Assembly: GCA_036320915.1 (NCBI GenBank)
Contig: JAXBDG010000010.1
Location: 1 to 64,000 of the forward strand
Direction of reading: 5' to 3'
Source of the DNA: Linnemannia elongata
Taxonomy: Eukaryota > Mortierellomycota > Mortierellomycetes > Mortierellales > Mortierellaceae
DNA: 64,000 bases
Shown here one piece after another: positions 22,081-33,311 of the stretch. Position numbers and translations under genes: made by a program. Each line of letters opens with the position of its first letter. The stretch's first letter is position 1. Under the pieces are notes generated by a model. It saw only the letters and a list, made by a program, of their open reading frames with translations. It ran no database searches and was not told the origin of the DNA.

Positions 22081-24053
22081 GGAGTGGATTTCATTGTGGT
22101 TGGTGGGGGAGATGAGTAAGTGTTGGTCATGAGTGAATGGATCATTGTTCTCGGACGTAAGCAGTAATAAAAAGATGTTTTGGTAGTGGCTGCGTTGATT
22201 GAAAGAAAGAAAAGCGAATAGGAAAACCTCCCGTTGCGACGGATTTCCAGACTCTCTCTCTTTCTCTCTTTCTCTCTTTCTCTCTTTCTCTCTTTCTTCT
22301 CGCTTTCCCTCTTTCTTCTTGTTTCCTATCTTTCTCTACTTCTTCTTGCTTTCTCTCTATTTTATTCGTTACAAATTTTCAAAAGTGAATAAAACGAGTG
22401 AAGACTGAAGAGTTGCATGCTTACCTCATCTATTTCGTTTTAGTAGCCAGAACCGGTCAGGGGTGTTATTTTATTCTGTTCGGTTTTTGAACGGGGGTGT
22501 TTTTTAATGCCAGGTTTTGTGGAGGTGGTGGTGGTGGTGGTTGAGGGGGAAGGGGATATTATCTTTTCATTTTTTGACCGGCAACGTTTTTCTCTGCTCG
22601 TTTTTGTGGGGAGGATACAACATTTTCAAATAAAAAAACCCCCCTTGTAGGAGCAAGGACGATAGAACGTTCTCATCAAAAAAGTAGAGCTCTGGGCTAT
22701 ACGAAACTACGGAGGATAGAGAACCTTCATGAACAAGTAGAGCGTGTGGATGTGCTAAAGTGAGGGAGAGGGGAGGGGGGATGGGCGATTTTTAAAAACA
22801 GTTGAAGAGCTACGCGCTTCCAAATTAGAGGATGAGAATGATTAAGGTATTATTATTAGACATTTAAAGGAGCAGGCAGGCGAGACGGGGAAAAAAGAGA
22901 GAAAGAAAGGGGTAAAGAATAACTCCCTCACGCAGCCGTGCAAAATAAAAGAAAGCAAGGATAGGAGGAAACCAAAGTGAAAGAAGAGCCTATTTTATTA
23001 ACTGGTCAGCTGCGATGGTGCAACTCATCACTGCATTGCCTCTTATTCACAGTAACAGCTTTACATGGCGAGAGAAACATAAGCCATAGTTTGTATCATG
23101 TTTGATTGTGATATTGATACGACACAAACATCAGTAATCCTGGACAAAGTTTTTATTCTTTTCAACGCGTCGTGATCTTCAACGAAATACCGTGTGTTAT
23201 AGATTCCTTTTCCTTTTCGCTCTTCGTACGAAATGAATCTTTGCATCCTTTATGCACGCCACACCTTTTCTTTTACAGCCGCGTCGCATTTGCATAGGAC
23301 TAGCAAGCAATTCATCTATCCTCAGCTCTCTTCCTTCACATCAGCTCACTCACACCAATCTTTCCATGCATACAACCCATACACGCACATTCATCGGCCT
23401 TATTGCGTTCCTTTGGCAGTGATTTTCTATTTTCTATACTTTGTTCTCTTGTCCTCTTCATTTCGCCCGCTTTTCTTGTTCTCTTTGATCTCTTTTCCTT
23501 TTCTGTTCTCCTTGTTCTCTTTTCTCCTCAACTTTTTGTTCCCGCTTCCCAAATTTTCCTTCAAACGACACGAAAAAAAAAGTTATCGCAACGAATAAAC
23601 CATCTTGCTCAACGATGAATAGCCGCCATAATCAACAACATCCTATCCGCCTTCGTAACTAGGATGCAATCGATCCAATTATTCACCTCACCGACTAGAT
23701 GTATCTTGCAAAAAAGGATCCGAGCAAGAGTACATGTCATTTTCAGATGCCGGCTCAATCTCATTCACGCCATATCCACTCTTTATTCTCATTCAAGTTT
23801 TTCAATCATCAATAAACAAGAAAAAAAATGATAGGAAGAAACGTTGGGTTAAAAAAAATATGGGAGAGGAGGGATTTTTATTAGTTGGCTCGCTGCCTGT
23901 CTATGGGCTCCCACTTCAAGAACCTACAATCCAGGGCACACCGCGAGGAGGTCGCGAGCCGGGTGCCCCAAAGGTTGGTAGTTTGATAGTTTTAAAAAAA
24001 AGAAATCAAAAAAAGCAAGCCTTCAATTGTCCCAATGCCACTATAATAAAGAA
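22081..24053. other. No gene recognised
   Basis: Contains a TTTCTCTC microsatellite (22250-22300), GT/GGTGGT-rich and purine-rich stretches, and short open frames without domains. A patch at 23880-23990 is GC-rich and non-repetitive but matches nothing I know. Confidence 0.4.
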
Positions 24054-24540
24054 AGCCGATAGTGGACACTTGCAGCAGGTGTCATTAGACTTGGAGCAGA
24101 TGTCATCATCCGCAACGTTTTGTGCCCTCAGTTATGCCAATGCCACACCAACAAAGAAAAGTCGATAGTGAAAACTGCGTCAGACTTGGAGCAAGTTTCA
24201 TCATTCGCAACGTATTGTACCCTCAGTTATGCCAATTATTCCAAAAAAGAAAAGCCGATAGTGGAAGAAGATGCGTCAGACTTGGAGCAAGTATCATTAC
24301 TTGGAGCAAGTATCATTACTTGGAGCAAGTTTCATCATTCGCAACATATTGTACCCTCAGTTATGCCAATTACTCCAACAATGAAAAGCCGATAGTGGAA
24401 GAAGATGTGTCAGACTTGGAGCAAGTGCCATTAGACTTGAACCAAATTTCATCATCCGCAACGTTTTGTGCCCTCAGTTGCCTCGGTACCACTCCTACAA
24501 AGAAAGGCCGATTGTGGAGACTGCCTCAAACCTCAGTTTG
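24054..24540. repeat. Minisatellite, four to five diverged units of 93-134 bp
   Basis: Each unit runs AGCCGATAGTGG, GACTTGGAGCAAGT, TTCATCATTCGCAACG, TTTTGTGCCCTCAGTTATGC. Unit starts are at about 24054, 24160, 24253, 24387 and 24504. The 134-bp unit contains a 20-bp triplication of TTGGAGCAAGTATCATTAC. Frames are open through it (up to 139 codons) with a repeated DLEQVSSFATYC phrase. The unit length is not a constant multiple of three, so I read this as non-coding. Confidence 0.8.
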
Positions 24541-25019
24541 AGTATTATGATAGGTTAATTGAGCCCGCGTCCCCATACAGCACAAATTTATCCCTCGACC
24601 CAACAGTAACCCGCGATGCCATAGTGAGCCCTCAGATTGCCGTAATAGCCCTCAGAAGCCCATATTAGCCCGCGACCCCATCCTAAAAAAAATATTATTA
24701 GCACCCCGATAACGTCTTCCTCCAACAGCGCATGCCAGAGCTGGGAGGGCCAGACGCCCCCAAGGCCACCACCGTGCCGGCGCACCCACTCCCTTGGCAT
24801 AGTCACAGGCTGATGACCATGTCAAGCCGGGCTTGCGGACACTTAGGTATGAGGGGGAGGGGGGTGTTGACTCCTCTTGACCCCGTCTTGGCACCTCCTT
24901 GTCACTAAATTGATATATATGAAGGCAAAGAAATTTTGTGATTAGCTAAAAGGCATGCGCCACCAAAATTGTGTGCAGATGTTCCTGAATATTAATGGCT
25001 GATCACTGATCAGCTTGAA
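24541..25019. other. No gene recognised
   Basis: GC-rich centre (24700-24900) with open minus frames of 70-80 codons but no domain. Repeats of the phrase CCCTCAGA(T/A)(T/G)CC occur at 24630-24660. Confidence 0.3.
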
Positions 25020-26015
25020 ATGATGTAATCAATGACGATCAATTCGACGCGAAGAAGGCGAGAGAGTGTGGGGAAGCAGAGTGAGGGAGAAAGAAGATAG
25101 AAGGAATGAAAGGGAACGAAGCAACAACAACAACGCGGACACGCACACCCCACAGAGACAAAAACAAAGGAAGGGGGCGAAGATAGAAAAATGGGGAGGG
25201 GAAGAGTGGAACATGGACACGCACGTGCACCCTCTTTTCTTTTCGTGTTGCTTGAAGGGAAAGGGAGAGGGAAGGGATAGGGAGAGGAAGGGGAAGGAAG
25301 GGGAAGGAAGGGGACGGAAGGGAAGTGTCATCGTACCAGACGTCCCATAGCCAGGGAACAGGGTCCAAAGCGGTAGAGTCGGGTGTGAGGAGGAGAATCT
25401 CGACTCGACTCACACCCATTTATCTCGGTAGATCCAAGTCTCAGGGTGAGGAGGGGGATCAGTCCCTCGCAGCACCCTCACACATCACATCACTATAATA
25501 ATACGGATGACAATAGTTAAAACCCACTGATGATCAGTACAAAGTATACGCGACCCAATTTGTCTGCATGTGTTTTTAATCAATTTTGATCAGTGTGATA
25601 ATAACGTAACCACTGATGGGGACTTCACTTAATAAAGAAGGAGGCGGGTGAGCGTGGGAATCGTATAGTTGTGTAAAGGAACGAACAAAGAAACGCGGAC
25701 TCAAGACACACACCCTCAGAAACACGGAGAGGAAATAAACACGGAACGAGAAGACAAAAGCAAACATACACCCTCGCAAACAATAGGAAGGACCCAAGGA
25801 TAGGTGAAGGAGGAGCGAAGCAGTGACCTCCAAAAAAACGCGGTGGCAAATGAGATACAACGACAAGCGTACGCACACACGCACACCTTCAGTCGTTTCT
25901 CTGCTTACTCGGGAAGGAAGGGAGGGGAAGAGAATGGAGTTGGCTTTCTTACTAGGTGTCCCATAGCCAGGGAGCGGGGTCCAAACGGTAGAGCTGGTGC
26001 CAAGAAGAGGGGCCA
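25020..26015. repeat. Two diverged tandem copies of an about 600-bp segment
   Basis: Copy 1 (25020-25390) and copy 2 (25600-26010) share GTCCCATAGCCAGGGA, then (A/G)C(A/G)GGGTCCAAA and CGGTAGAG, and upstream an acaCGCGGAC...CACACCC segment and a GGCG(A/G)G(A/T)G(A/T)GAGTG start. Both are purine-rich on the + strand. Copy 1 also has a GGGTGTGAG/CTCACACCC inverted repeat at 25380-25418. No protein is evident. Confidence 0.5.
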
Positions 26016-26729
26016 AAGAGGAGTGAAGAAAAAGAAAAAGAAGAAGAAAACAAAAGTTTTCGCGAGAAAACGGCTTTTATACCTCCCAAGGCACGTGCAC
26101 ATTAACAAGGACGATCTTTTCCTCCCTTTACCTTCGCGTTCGCGCGTTTATATTAACCCACAGCTATCTCTTAGCCTTATCAGCATGAAGGAATCAGTAC
26201 AGATAAAGCAATGATACCACTTTATTCAATGATCCCCCGATGTAGGTTTAGGGAAAAAAAAGGTAAATCCCTCCCTAACTTACGTCTTTTGTAGCTCTTG
26301 TTGCTGACGGATCTAACTGAGGCTGAGAGGTTGATACGCGCTTTAGGGGTGGTGGAGACAAGGAAAAGTGTGGAGGTACCATTGCAATCAAATTAGGTAT
26401 ATTTGATCAGTGACGAATGCTTTTTCATGTTTAATCATTTTCCCGCGTGTTCGCGCACTGGAAAAGGAAAAAAAACCGAACTGGCTCAACCCCCTCCCTT
26501 TTCGATTTCTTTCTTTCCTTATCCTCTCAGCCTCCTTCTGCACTTTCAGGAGACATAAAAACATTCTTCACCGCCACTACCACAGCCACCGGTTACTCAA
26601 ACAACAACAAACCGCACCCACACCACGCCAACTGTTACACCGTAGCCGATATGGAGTCCTCGTCCGTTGCCTTCCCATGAACTCCGAGCACAGGCTCCTT
26701 TTCCTCCACCGAACACTACCGCTGGATTC

Positions 26730-26942
26730 ATGTTCGCGGCCGAAAGCCTCCTCAACATCGCCAGCAGAGTCGGGCAAGCCAAGATCCATGTTGAGTCCAT
26801 GCCTTTGGTAAGTTACACCGTCCAGCTAACAAAACAAACAAGATAAACGGAGAACGACTGCAGATCAGGAACGGCGCCTTTTATTTTTCTGCCACTCTAT
26901 GATGCCTTTTTAGCTGCTGACATAACAACTTTCCTCGTTTCT

Positions 26943-26985
<43 letters not shown>

Positions 26986-27234
26986 GGGAATGGCAGGTTC
27001 CGCCTTCGGATCCAAAAAGGAGAACGTTTCTTGTCAACCGAACTCGAGTTCACCAATAGAACCACTCTCGAAATCAGGGAAGGTCATAGCAGGGCGCTGA
27101 TGGGTAAGTGCCGTGGCCCACAGTAGATTTTGCTGGTTGTCTTGTCCACAATATCTTTTTTTGTTTGGTACCGTCGAACAGATAAAAAATGGAAACACTT
27201 ACGTTCGACCTATTGTTCTTTTTGCACATACTGA
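26730..27234 (+). CDS. Possible small three-exon gene, unrecognised
   Basis: A spliced frame can be drawn: exon 26730-26807 (MFAAESLLNIASRVGQ), exon 26986-27103 (GNGRFRLRIQKGERFL) and exon 27182-27234 ending FCTY-stop, with GTAAGT donors and AG acceptors. The first intron ends in 39 T residues followed by AG, an extreme polypyrimidine tract. The joined product is about 82 aa with no family I know. It may instead be a fragment of a larger, decayed gene. Low certainty. Confidence 0.25.
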
Positions 27235-27541
27235 TAGTCATGGCCTTCACTATCCCCAGCGGCTCCACGAGTGGTGAAAACGACCTCAGAGTCGAGTTGA
27301 CCTGTCTTTTGAACCTTCACCGAATTATGCACGGTTATCATTTTTTCATTTTGCGCGTTAGGCGATGGAGGCCCGACTGTATAATCATGCTTCTTTTCCC
27401 CCTTCAACGATGAAGTAAAGGAGAGCTTGATATTTAAAATATATATGATCAAAAGAATGCGTATTGCCGAAGAAAAAAAGAAAGTTAGAACCCAAACACC
27501 ATGGCTACCACGCTGCAGAAGAGCTTACACTGCGCATAGTA

Positions 27542-28560
27542 TCACCTATCAGTCGACTTAAAATTTTTTGGCAAGTTAACATCCTTATCAATGAGATAAT
27601 CGGCTGGCATTCGGAGATATGGTTCATAAGTCCTGTAGAACTCCATGATCGACTCGTTCAGCATCAGGTTCAAGCTGTGTCTGGCCACCTTTAGGTCCTG
27701 AGATCGATCGACTGCAGAGAAATCAAACCGCAGGACAAAGTAGCGCCCTGGATTCAGACGCTCCTTCTGAACGTGCTCGTGGATGGCAAGGCCCTACAAG
27801 TAAAAGTAGGATTCAGTAAGCATGCGAGAGGGCACTGAGCAAACAAATATTATCGGTAAAACAGGCAAAAATCACTTACTTCTAAGAGGGGTTTGTAGTC
27901 TGGAAGGTGTTCACGACCATGGAAATGTGCCAGCATACTCAATCCGAGCGACTTTCCCGACCTGCGGGGACGAAGGAAGACAAGACCTGGCTGGTAGAAG
28001 GATTCGAGGGCCAAGATGAATGCGGTTTTGTCAAAGAAACCGAGTTCCGGGCGTTCACGCAGCGTCTTGAAGTCGGGGACAACATGGACAGGAAAGCTTT
28101 TGAGCTTGTCCTCTCTCCAGACAAAGTCCCCGGAGCGACGATTGTATTGGACGATGTTCAGTAGGCTACGCATGAAGCCTAGAAAGGTAAGTGGTCAGTT
28201 AGCAAAACGTAACGAAATATCGTTCCGAAAATAAAACAAGGACAAGCAAGGTAACAAGGTTTTTACTTGGAGGTCAGACAATCACTTGAACCGCGTTCGT
28301 TTCTGCAAACATGCCATGCAGATAGTTAGTGGCATTGATCTCGTCTTTTCGCTCCGACAGTGACACCTGGCTCTGTGTTCAAGCCTACTTCTTTAGGGGC
28401 TTTGTACAGAGTGAGGGTGTTGGCATGCGGGAGGGGGCGAGGCGACGTCGTTTTGATCTTCATCTTAATATCAGAAAAGGTGTCGCTATCATTAATATCC
28501 ACCTGAAAATCCTCTCTGCTACCATCGATAGCGCAAAGAATTTTGAGCGGACGCGACTGG
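27542..28560 (-). pseudogene. Crinkler-type gene, N-terminal half: ubiquitin-like header and P-loop ATPase part
   Basis: The minus strand from 28560 reads KILCAIDGSREDFQVDI, then SDTFSDIKMKIK, then TLTLYKAPKEVG, the ubiquitin-like header of Crinkler (CRN) proteins. A shift of frame is needed to continue with SLSERKDEINATNYLHGMF and AVQVIV (about 28360-28285), and a stop follows. Exon 28178-27880 carries VFLRPRRSGKSLGLSMLAHF, the P-loop of the AAA-ATPase-like family, and exon 27793-27542 carries GRYFVLRFDFSAVDRSQDL. The coding sequence stops abruptly at 27542, next to a CAGTCGACTT motif. A start codon is not evident: a TAG lies 21 nt before KILCAIDG in frame. The order header, P-loop, (gap), Walker B and nuclease matches one Crinkler gene whose rear half is at 19.2-21.2 kb on the same strand. 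Confidence 0.75.
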
Positions 28561-29042
28561 AGCTATATTGGGCGCAGCCAAGGAATTATTAGACTTATGG
28601 ATACTACATGCAAATGAAGTCGAATAAATGAATGCGATTGAAATGAGAAATGCTTGCCTGAGGGAATTGGAAACGTTTGAGGCGAGACTCGGAGAGAGTA
28701 CGGACTCCTCGCGCACGAAGTGATCCAGCAGACAACATTGTTCCAAGGAGTGCAGCGGATGTATAAAGAAGGAAAGGAATGAAGCGTTACAGGGCAATAG
28801 ACCTCATTTCCTTTGTTTCGTAGTCACAGCAGGGGTTTCTCAGGAATTTAATGCTTATCCCTCTTATCCCTTGAGAGGAAAAATTAAAAAAGAATTGCCA
28901 CCATAGGCTGCGCTCAGCGAGCGCAAAAGCGACGTCACTTTTTTTTGCCCACTCAAGACCACCACCACTTCGCTACCACCCACACAAACATAAACACTCC
29001 GCCGCCTTCAATTCCTTCTCTTCACCTCTCACCGCCTGACTA
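28561..29042. other. Border between accessory and core regions; no gene
   Basis: No coding sequence recognised. The last about 100 bp are the C- and A-rich leader of the PPR gene (CACCACCACTTCGCTACCAC), which begins the conserved gene block. Confidence 0.4.
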
Positions 29043-30578
29043 ATGAATCCAGCAAACATCCCTTCAGCCGCGCTCACATCAGGCACACGCGCCTTGTCAA
29101 CAGCGGTCGCTTGTCGTCCGTCCTTCTCCACAGGCATCGCTTCAAGACTCGACAGAGCCATCGCATGGCTGCACCCTACACAGCACATACCCGCAATATC
29201 ATCAACACCAGCTACAGCAGCTTTATTCTCCACCTCAGTATCTTCACATCGCTCATCCTCTAAAGAGGAAGACGATCTCTACCAGGTATTCTTCATTTCT
29301 TTAGTTTCTCATACCAGGAATTGCTGCCTCCTTGACAGTGTGCATGCCCAAATGACCATTACTAACATACAATGTGTCTTGAATCCCCCTTAGGCGCTTA
29401 CAGTATCGTTCAGGACACGATTGGCGGAGCAGATCCATAAGCCAGAGGACGGATACAAGGCTGTCATTGAGCATTGGACGGCACACACGCAAAAGGACGC
29501 CCTGACCCGTCAAAGGACACGCGCCCGAAAGGAACGACTTGCAGCTGCTGTCCAACACAAGGACATTGTCTGGATTCAGAAGGAGCAGGAACGACTTGAA
29601 CTTGAGGCAAATGGCTCGTCCGATGACCATTTTTATATCATCCAGGCGTGGATCAAATGTGGCGAGCTCAAGCGTGCCACCCTGGCGTTCGAACATATGG
29701 AGTCCCTGCGAGTGCCGCTTACTGCCCGGACGCTGGCGGCGATGACGAGAGCTCATTCTCGACCAGGAGGCAATCTGGCTATTGCGGGTGCTATGGTCCA
29801 AAAGATGAGCAACCTCAACCTCCACCCGAAATCCATCTACGACCTCAGTGCGCTTTTGGAATATTACATCAAGACTACGCCATCAACACCCGCAGCGGAG
29901 TCTACAGTGGCAAGTGGAGGAGGAACTACGAGCAAGAAACTGGATCATGGAAACGAACGAGTGCACGATATCTGGAGATCCATCGAACCACAACTTCAAG
30001 TCAGCACATCCACAGCAGTCAACAGCAACGCCTCATTCTCCTACAGGACGTACTTGAACTTTTTGGTCAACCGGACTCATGATCTTGAGAGTGCGGTCGA
30101 ATTGATTGACAGGATGTCAACCAGGAACATCTCACCCGAACTGGAACGATACCCAAAGACAGCTCTTTCACTTGTACAGCGGCTCTCCAATCACGGCTAT
30201 TTCACAGAGATCCAAAAGTTATTGGACCAAAAGGATGCGGCCCTCGGCAAGGTCTTTCCCACAACGGCATGGAGCGATCTCATGGAGGCCTGCATTGCAC
30301 GTGGTCAACACCAGACGGCTCGGTGGTTCTATAACGATATGGTGCGCTACGGAATCCAACCGGACGTCAAGGCCAAAAAGATGTTTGCGGATCTTCAGGT
30401 CATGGGGGGCACCGTGGACAAAGTCGGTCCAGTCGTCGTACGAGCGGGAGCCATTCAGGAGACTGGATCAACAAAAGGATCAGGGAAGGGTGGCCTGAAT
30501 GGCGGTGGAGCAAAGCAAGACGAGGCTGGCATCTTTAGCATACTCTTCAATCGGAATCCTAAACCTGCGCTCTCATAA
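29043..30578 (+). CDS. Pentatricopeptide-repeat (PPR) protein, probably mitochondrial
   Basis: Exons 29043-29285 and 29394-30578, with a phase-0 GT-AG intron of 108 bp, give 475 aa. The first about 80 residues are rich in Ser, Ala, Thr and Arg with few acidic residues, as in a mitochondrial presequence. The rest is helical. PPR-like units are visible at FYIIQAWIKCGELKRATLAF, RTLAAMTRAHSRPGGN, YLNFLVNRTHDLESAVELID and WSDLMEACIARGQHQTARWF with NDMVRYGIQPDV, the classic end of a PPR. Such proteins bind organellar RNA and control its processing, stability or translation. The C-terminus is Gly/Lys-rich. I cannot assign it to a specific fungal PPR orthologue. It converges with COX20, with 232 bp between the stop codons. 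Confidence 0.8.
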
Positions 30579-30810
30579 ATGCGGTTTGCAGATAATAAAA
30601 AAAATTCGACCACAAATCTCGCATGCTGGACGACATGCAGCTCAATGCGGTATCCCGAATACTTTCCAGAGTGCTTCTCTCATCAAGCTTCAAGTCAGTT
30701 GTCAGTCATTATTCCCTGACTAGTGTGTCATTCATGTAAAAGTATGCGTTTATGTTATTGCACGTCAGCGATCACCAAAAAAACACTGATTGCGTATTTG
30801 AATATGTATA

Positions 30811-31880
30811 TTACACGTCCCGCTGGCGAGCAGCAATGGCCTCTCTCCTCTTGGCAGCATCGACGTCAAGAGTGTTGACAACTGGCATCTGTCCTGAAGC
30901 CATGAGCTGGCGCCTCTCCCTGATCTTGAAATGGCAATACTCCCTAAGCGTGTTCACAAGTGCAATCGTAATTCAGTTACAGCGTTGGCATTGAACTCGC
31001 GGATCAGAATATTAATTGAAGATCCATTGTTGCGGCGCTTACCATGTTCCTACGGTCATGAGTACAAATGCTCCAAAACCCCAGTTTGCTGCAGATCGAT
31101 TTGCGCCTAGCAAATTCAAAACGAAATACATAGGTCGTCAGCCCATGTTACGACCGCGTGTCGATTGAACAGAGATATGACGATGCGATCGAGTAAAGTG
31201 TAGAATAGAACGATAAGTACCTGATCGCATGGCTTTCAAGAGACCGACGCCCAATCCGAGAGCAGCTCCGTCGATAAAGGACTCCTTGGCACATGGAGAC
31301 TTTGTCATGGTCGAAAAGTTGCGTGTTGGTTCTAGTGTCTAGTTGTATATGGGAACAGGTACATCGCCCTATATTAGCAATGGTGCTCTCGTAGACTACG
31401 AGTTGACCTGATATCCACCTGCTCTCTGTCGCCTGTGTGCGTTGTCATGGTTCCGCGAGTTACGGTGCGCGATCTGCCAGTGGGCGTGGTCCCTCCACCT
31501 CCTGACTGACTGTTCTGATTATTCCCTCTCGAGAAAAAACCCCTCAGTCTGGCGCAGATCTATCGTACCCCAGGCACTTTCGTAGCCCTGTGAACGAAGT
31601 CCCAAATACTGTCAATAATACAACCTCTCACTCTCCTCAGTTAGGCAGCATCAAGGGCTTGGCTTGCCCGCTGTAGCTAAGTGGGGTCTCTCTTATATCC
31701 TAGTCGCCTTGACTCCATATCCCTGTTCGCCAACGATGCGCGCCTGATTCCTCCAAAGTCGCTAACCTTGAATGCCGAGACGACCTGATCGGTGTCGGCT
31801 GGAGGTCTTGGGTCATTGAGAAGAGGCAAGGGGATCTCGGGCAATGGCTCTTTGTCTTTGTTGTTGTTGATTCCTGCCAT
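30811..31880 (-). CDS. COX20: Cox20, cytochrome c oxidase assembly factor
   Basis: Four exons: 31880-31767, 31299-31221, 31106-31043 and 30943-30811, giving 129 aa. The core SPCAKESFIDGAALGLGVGL, then ANRSAANWGFGAFVLMTVGT, then EYCHFKIRERRQL is the Cox20/FAM36A domain: two membrane helices preceded by the conserved P-C and followed by the basic Y-C-x-x-K-x-R segment. Cox20 is an inner-membrane chaperone that holds newly made Cox2 during its maturation and copper insertion. The last three exons are firm. The first is inferred from a donor after VVSAFK in phase 0 and an acceptor in front of SPCAK. The alternative is a start at 31308 (MTKSPCAK, 94 aa). A frame through the donor reads on to 31677 (67 aa) and is probably unspliced intron. 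Confidence 0.85.
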
Positions 31881-33311
31881 TGTGTCTGTGAGTTGTGGTT
31901 TGGGTGTGTCAAGGGCAGGGTTGAGAGGTAAATGGTTTTTGTGGTCGGACAAGTCGGGGAGTGCGAAAGACGTGAAAAAAAAAAAAAAAAAAAAAAATGA
32001 TGTTAAGGGCTCTAATAAATCTCGCGAGAATATTGGCGGCAATCAAACGCGCGTTGCAGACATTTATTCGTGGTATACATGTTTTGCGGCGGATCTCAAA
32101 GAGTAGAGAGAGTCGCTGGGCGCTAGATCTTGCATTGTCTTCATCCCAAGTCCTGCACCAATCCGACACCAGCGGTGCCACACAAAAGAGCGTATCGGAT
32201 AGTAATTGAAGGGCTCAGGAACCGTAACAGGACTTTCTGACACTTACTCGTCTGCGCTAAGATGCAGGTTACTCATCTTTCTTTATTGAGATGGTTTTTC
32301 CTGCCTCAGATTCTGTTTCCTTGAATCCATCGTTTTCATTTTGCTGCTGCTGGACGCCTTTGTGATCCATGTTCATTAGCCCCGATATCACCATGCATTA
32401 CATCCTTCCGGTTTTCGAGAAAACAGAGGGAATAATGGCGCGGGGAGAGAACGTACTCAGACGCGACTCTGTCAAATGTGTCAAAGGTGCAAAAGGAAAA
32501 AAAAAAAAAAAAAAACTGAGCCGATAGTTACCTAGCCTGGCCTGGGGTGGGACTAATCCAGCCAGATAACAGGTCTCCAATATAACACGCCCTGCACATT
32601 CCAGGCGGTACCCAGCCTAGTATGTCCTGAGTCCATGACAAAAATCCGACCAAAAAAGAGTGAAAAATGAAAGTTGGACAGGAATGGGTGGTTATAGAAG
32701 TTGAAGATAGAAGTAATCAACCCCAGGAGATTCACCAATGCCGCAGGTAACAGTGACGGAATAGTTCATAGCTAACCCCAGTTGTCCCCAGTGATTGGAC
32801 CAGTTAGTAGCCCATGTCCATGTCCTCTAATCTAGGGCTGTTATCTTTTTTTCGTTAACTCTGCTGCTGGGTCAAATAGAACGAGGAGATAGAAAAAGAT
32901 AGCAAGATCAGAGTTTAGGGGCTTGGGCCTTGTTCAACCATGACAATCATGTGATTTACGTAGTACCCTCCTTTTTCTTTTCCCGCCGCCTCGCTACTTT
33001 TTTTTTTTTTTTTCTGACCCATGCCTTGCAGCCTTCGATGCGGTCATATTGAAGGCACCGAAGACAGAGGAGATGACTGCGATATCAGCCACTGTTTGTT
33101 ACCCCTTCATGACGGCAATTGAAGTTCTCTCCTCCTGGGGGTTCACATGGTCCATGGTTCATTCTTTTCTTCTTTTCTTTCTTTTCCTTTCTTCTTTTCA
33201 TTCTCACCATCCACTCTTAGAAACTCGCACCCTCCCTGCACTCATTGCTCAACTCCTCCTTACAACCTACTCACGCCTACTTAACTCTCCTTTCAACCAA
33301 AACAACGCCGT
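31881..33311. other. Divergent promoter region between COX20 and GPC1
   Basis: No coding sequence recognised in 1.4 kb. Poly-A runs at 31976-31996 and 32498-32516 and a poly-T run at 32998-33013 are the main features. The last 150 bp are a C/A/T-rich leader for GPC1. Confidence 0.4.

Noticed and set aside
24120..24541. 91- and 139-codon frames in the 24-kb minisatellite as genes
   Set aside because: Unit lengths are not a constant multiple of three, and the phrase comes from the repeat itself.
31677..31880. Stand-alone 67-aa protein starting MAGINNNKDK
   Set aside because: The frame continues through a good splice donor, and its first 38 codons fit as exon 1 of COX20; the rest is more likely intron.
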